From NCBI GenBank assembly GCA_024233975.1, contig JACKOX010000019.1:1-59565 (forward strand): a stretch of DNA of 59,565 nucleotides, read 5' to 3'. This DNA is from Rhodanobacteraceae bacterium (GTDB lineage Bacteria > Pseudomonadota > Gammaproteobacteria > Xanthomonadales > Xanthomonadaceae). A program made the position numbers and the translations under genes. The notes beneath the pieces are model-generated. The model ran no database searches, was not told where the DNA came from, and worked only from the letters and a program-made list of their open reading frames with translations. Within the stretch, counting starts at the first letter, position 1. Each line of letters opens with the position of its first letter. This document shows, piece after piece, positions 57,235 through 59,565 of this stretch.

Positions 57235-57897
57235 CTACTCGCGGTGATAGACGACCTCGTTGCGTTCGTTGCCCACCTGCGAGGTCACAAAGCCGTCGCG
57301 GATCCGCTCGATGCGGAACTCGGCGCCCTGCACCTTCATCCGATCACCGTCGACCCAGCCGGTCATGGTGCTTCCCTGGGTATGCGCGGTGACGCGCCCG
57401 TCGCGGCTGATGGTCATGTCAATCTCGGCGTCGAAACGCGGGTTGTAGCCAGCGAAGCGGCCGACCATCCAGTCCGGAGCGGCATAGCGCCCGTTGTCGT
57501 GGCTGCTTTCCTTGTCCTTCTGGTTGGCGATGATGGCGCCAAGCAGCAGCGCCCCGACCACCGCGCCCGCCACCTTGGCGTCCTTGTTGTCGTGGCGGTC
57601 GTTGTTGTTGTAACCGTGACCGCCCGGTCGGTAGCCGTAGGTATCAACGCGAAACTCGGCCCGGCAGCCATCGCTGACCCAGACATCGTGTCGGGTGTAT
57701 CCCCAGGTACGTCCCAGGCGGCAGGAAGATTTCGACAACTGCCTCGCCAGCTCGACCCGCCCGGGCTCCGACAGGCGGCAGCGCTCATAGCGGTCATCGA
57801 TGCTTGCGCAGGTCAAACGGTAATCGGCACGCGCGACGCCTGCCCATCCCAGCGCGATCAATGCGATCACGCTCAAAACCAGTCGCTCCCAGGTCAT
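57235..57897 (-). CDS. Exported DUF3011 domain protein
   Basis: 220 residues from the ATG at 57897 (GGAG seven bases upstream). Signal peptide ending near ARADYR. Residues 25-85 carry the DUF3011 pattern LTCASIDDRYERCRL, VELARQLSKSSCRLGRTWGY and VWVSDGCRAEF, with paired cysteines. A basic/Asn-rich linker, a hydrophobic Gly/Ala segment (VAGAVVGALLLGAIIA, about 112-127) and a C-terminal beta domain follow. Role unknown; envelope location expected. Confidence 0.87.
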   Translation of the reverse strand: MTWERLVLSVIALIALGWAGVARADYRLTCASIDDRYERCRLSEPGRVELARQLSKSSCRLGRTWGYTRHDVWVSDGCRAEFRVDTYGYRPGGHGYNNNDRHDNKDAKVAGAVVGALLLGAIIANQKDKESSHDNGRYAAPDWMVGRFAGYNPRFDAEIDMTISRDGRVTAHTQGSTMTGWVDGDRMKVQGAEFRIERIRDGFVTSQVGNERNEVVYHRE

Positions 57898-58554
57898 GCT
57901 CAATCTCCACAGTTCGGTCCAACGGACATGAAGCGGCGGCTGCCGGATTGCAGCGCCGAGCCAGCATGCCGGGACTCGAGACCGGGATTGCGCCGTCAGA
58001 CGTCGCCGGGCACGCCCGCAGTCTGCATCGACGGAAGGAGCATCGCAACCCACCAACCTCGTGCAATCCGCATGAAAATCAGTTGGATAGCCGAGCGACG
58101 AAAAAGAACGGCCGGATAATTGTCTTCCCATTTTCGATCCATTAACAAGCACAACATTTTGTAAATTCATGTAGTTACGCGAGTGTAATTGTGATGGACC
58201 CGCCCTGCGGGTTCCATCACTAAGAGGGCTCGCTGCAATGGCGGGCCCTCAGTTTTCTTGCGGGCATCAGCGCTATGGAGTTTGATTCTGCCAAGGATGT
58301 TCCGGATGGGCTCGAATTGGTCGCGATCTTGCTGTATGGCGCCGTGGCAGGATTGAACTAGATCGCGCGACCTAGCTGGTCATACTCGCTGCGCGCACCG
58401 GAGGGGACGGATCAATCGACCGATTGAACATGATCAAGTCGCCGCCAAAATCGAACATGGATGTGTCGCCTAGTATTCCGAAGCCGACCCAAAACGGTCG
58501 TTCGCAGCGATCACCCATCCGCACGGCAGCCTTCTTCCAGCCCGGGGCGATTCA
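57898..58554. other. Gene-poor intergenic region of about 650 bases
   Basis: No convincing protein gene. From about 58070 to 58190 the sequence becomes AT-rich (acattttgtaaattcatg), fitting promoters for the minus-strand DUF3011 gene or a small plus-strand transcript. Two adjacent hairpins follow at 58191-58250. A 28-codon frame (58275-58361) and a 78-codon frame entering the next gene (58424-58660) exist but show no coding support. Confidence 0.6.
58191..58257 (+). ncRNA. Candidate small RNA end: two hairpins, the second a terminator
   Basis: Hairpin 1 (58191-58220): GTGATGGACCCG pairs with CGGGTTCCATCAC with one bulged T. Hairpin 2: GAGGGCTCGC (58224-58233) pairs with GCGGGCCCTC (58241-58250), then AGTTTTCTT, a good plus-strand terminator. 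No plus-strand protein gene precedes it, so it may end an unannotated short RNA. A TGTAAT -10-like element lies at 58184-58189, but its -35 spacing is poor. Confidence 0.4.
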
Positions 58555-59076
58555 CTATGTGTGCCTAGCTGTTGATTGCCGGATCTTCAAAATGCCTCCT
58601 CCGATAAGGCAGGCGAGCAAGGCGAGCCACCCAATCGCATTGCCCGAAGGAACTGTATGAACGCCTGGTCTGTTGGCTGCTGCCACGTTGAATGTGGATT
58701 GGTCAATTAAGTACTGGCCTGACGTGTTGCTGCCATAGAAATCGAGCTGGTAGCTACCTTCGGGCAGGCCATTTACGGGAACTCTCAGATCCGGGAAAGG
58801 CCCCCCAGGCTGGCAAAATATGACATCCGGGGTATCCAGCGTCACCCGAACAGTGCTACCTAAGTAGTCGACTTGATACCCCCCCGTGAACTCGAGGCAG
58901 TCGTTTGGAAGGACTACTTCGAACGGCTGCGCTGCCAACGGCTGAACAGGATCAAGTTGATATGTAACCGTCCCTGCGTAGGCAACTGGTGAGAGTGCCA
59001 GAGAAACGATCACAACACCCCGCGATACCCGGTGTTTGATGCGGGTGAAAAGCAGGCCTACTTTGGTCACGTTCAT
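58555..59076 (-). CDS. Secreted protein with C-terminal membrane anchor
   Basis: 173 residues from the ATG at 59076 (AAGGAGGTTCTTG gives an excellent ribosome binding site). A signal peptide ending near AYAG is followed by a small beta-rich domain with two cysteines. The C-terminus has TVPSGNAIGWLALLACL, a Gly-rich helix end and a basic tail (KIRQSTARHT), in the style of sorting domains such as IPTL-CTERM. The start overlaps the stop of the upstream gene (TGATG). Function unknown. Confidence 0.75.
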   Translation of the reverse strand: MNVTKVGLLFTRIKHRVSRGVVIVSLALSPVAYAGTVTYQLDPVQPLAAQPFEVVLPNDCLEFTGGYQVDYLGSTVRVTLDTPDVIFCQPGGPFPDLRVPVNGLPEGSYQLDFYGSNTSGQYLIDQSTFNVAAANRPGVHTVPSGNAIGWLALLACLIGGGILKIRQSTARHT

Positions 59077-59565
59077 CAAGAACCTCCTTCAAAGCCATCA
59101 TCGAAAATGTATGTGCTGGGTCGGGTGCACCGATCCAAGGGTCCGTCACAAGGGTCGCTAACTGGAATGTCGGCGAACGGATATTCTTGGGCATCCGTCA
59201 ATCCGTCCCCATCTGTATCTTGCAAATCGTGCCGGGTGCTTAGGACGCGCTCCGCCGCATCTGGGAGTCCGTCCCCATCGAAATCGCCACGAGAGTACGC
59301 ATAACCCAACCGTGAATTGCTCATGCCTGGAAACAGGTTGACGTAGCCCTGTCCATTGAAGTTGGCGCCAGTAAGTCGGTCTGATTCTGGGAATACCGCG
59401 CAGTCCCACCCACTCTTGCACTTTAGATGCAGGATCTCTGCGCCCGGCGGCACCGTGCACCCTGGCGATCCTTGGCATTCTTGGTAGACATAGCCTTGTA
59501 GTCCCAAATAACGGTATCTGGGTGAACTGTTTGCTGCGCTTTGGACTACTGACGGATCGCTGAGC
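59076..59565 (-). CDS. Calcium-repeat secreted protein with F-x-D-G-F-E tail, 5' end outside the window
   Basis: The frame is open from the window end (about 162 residues visible). The middle has four cysteines (YVYQECQGSPGCTV, LKCKSGWDCAV). Two thrombospondin-3-type calcium repeats follow (DFDGDGLPDAAERVL, DTDGDGLTDAQEY), and the tail reads YIFDDGFEGGS. It overlaps the start of the anchored protein by TGATG, so the pair is co-translated. The N-terminus and signal cannot be seen. Confidence 0.8.
   Translation of the reverse strand, partial: LSDPSVVQSAANSSPRYRYLGLQGYVYQECQGSPGCTVPPGAEILHLKCKSGWDCAVFPESDRLTGANFNGQGYVNLFPGMSNSRLGYAYSRGDFDGDGLPDAAERVLSTRHDLQDTDGDGLTDAQEYPFADIPVSDPCDGPLDRCTRPSTYIFDDGFEGGS

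Noticed and set aside
58275..58361. 28-codon ORF in the intergenic gap
   Set aside because: No ribosome binding site, no similarity I recognise, and length compatible with chance.

Overview
The window looks like a high-GC gammaproteobacterial chromosome of the Xanthomonadales/Lysobacterales type. The main reasons are the N-acetylornithine-type carbamoyltransferase, the fused acetylglutamate synthase-kinase, a contiguous arginine-proline gene run in the Xanthomonas order, a TrpR-like gene ahead of the his operon, the mtnB/mtnD/mtnC cluster, and secreted proteins ending in an F-x-D-G-F-E tail. I see no phage, integrase, insertion sequence or CRISPR array.

Layout. 0-9 kb: a truncated ORF, a DUF1801 protein, a 1056-residue secreted BNR-repeat propeller (minus strand), small membrane or unknown proteins, a YdeI-like protein, then an overlapping pair (YhhN/lysoplasmalogenase-like plus alkylglycerol-monooxygenase-like) that could form an ether-lipid cleavage operon, and a NUDIX protein. 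9-16 kb: an NhaC-type antiporter and an AGCS-type Na+/amino-acid symporter, a secreted delta-60-repeat protein, rmuC and a Tat-exported HiPIP. 16-19 kb: methionine salvage genes mtnB, mtnD and mtnC; mtnB and mtnD are separated by a low-GC segment with two frameshifted small genes. 18.8-27.3 kb (minus): a complete his operon hisG-D-C-B-H-A-F-IE with overlapping genes, preceded by a TrpR-like regulator whose promoter carries a near-perfect palindrome, and followed by a GST gene. 27-33 kb: a 7TMR-DISM diguanylate cyclase, an unusually long HAL/PAL-family ammonia-lyase, hisS and tRNA-Pro(CGG). 33-37 kb: a MscS/MscK-type channel and manC/xanB. 37-47 kb (minus): argF', argG, argE', argB (NAGS-K), a GNAT gene, argC, argH, proB, proA, almost all overlapping by ATGA. 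47-56 kb: a glycine-zipper protein, cysS, sufE, a DUF885 peptidase-like protein, a secreted beta-helix protein, an MDR oxidoreductase, a membrane protein and a MOSC protein. 56-59.6 kb: DUF486 and DUF3011 proteins, a gene-poor gap with two hairpins, and a coupled pair of secreted/anchored proteins.

Sequence quality. hisS (31.3-32.7 kb) and every gene between about 36.3 and 45.0 kb are broken by repeated single-base frame changes, while the flanking genes are clean. hisS is normally essential and homologous blocks persist across all three frames, so I read this as local consensus error rather than gene decay. Those genes are annotated as full-length with frameshifts.

Best leads: a shared C-terminal F-x-D-G-F-E tail on four secreted proteins; the putative ether-lipid operon; and the TrpR-like repressor with its operator in front of the his genes.
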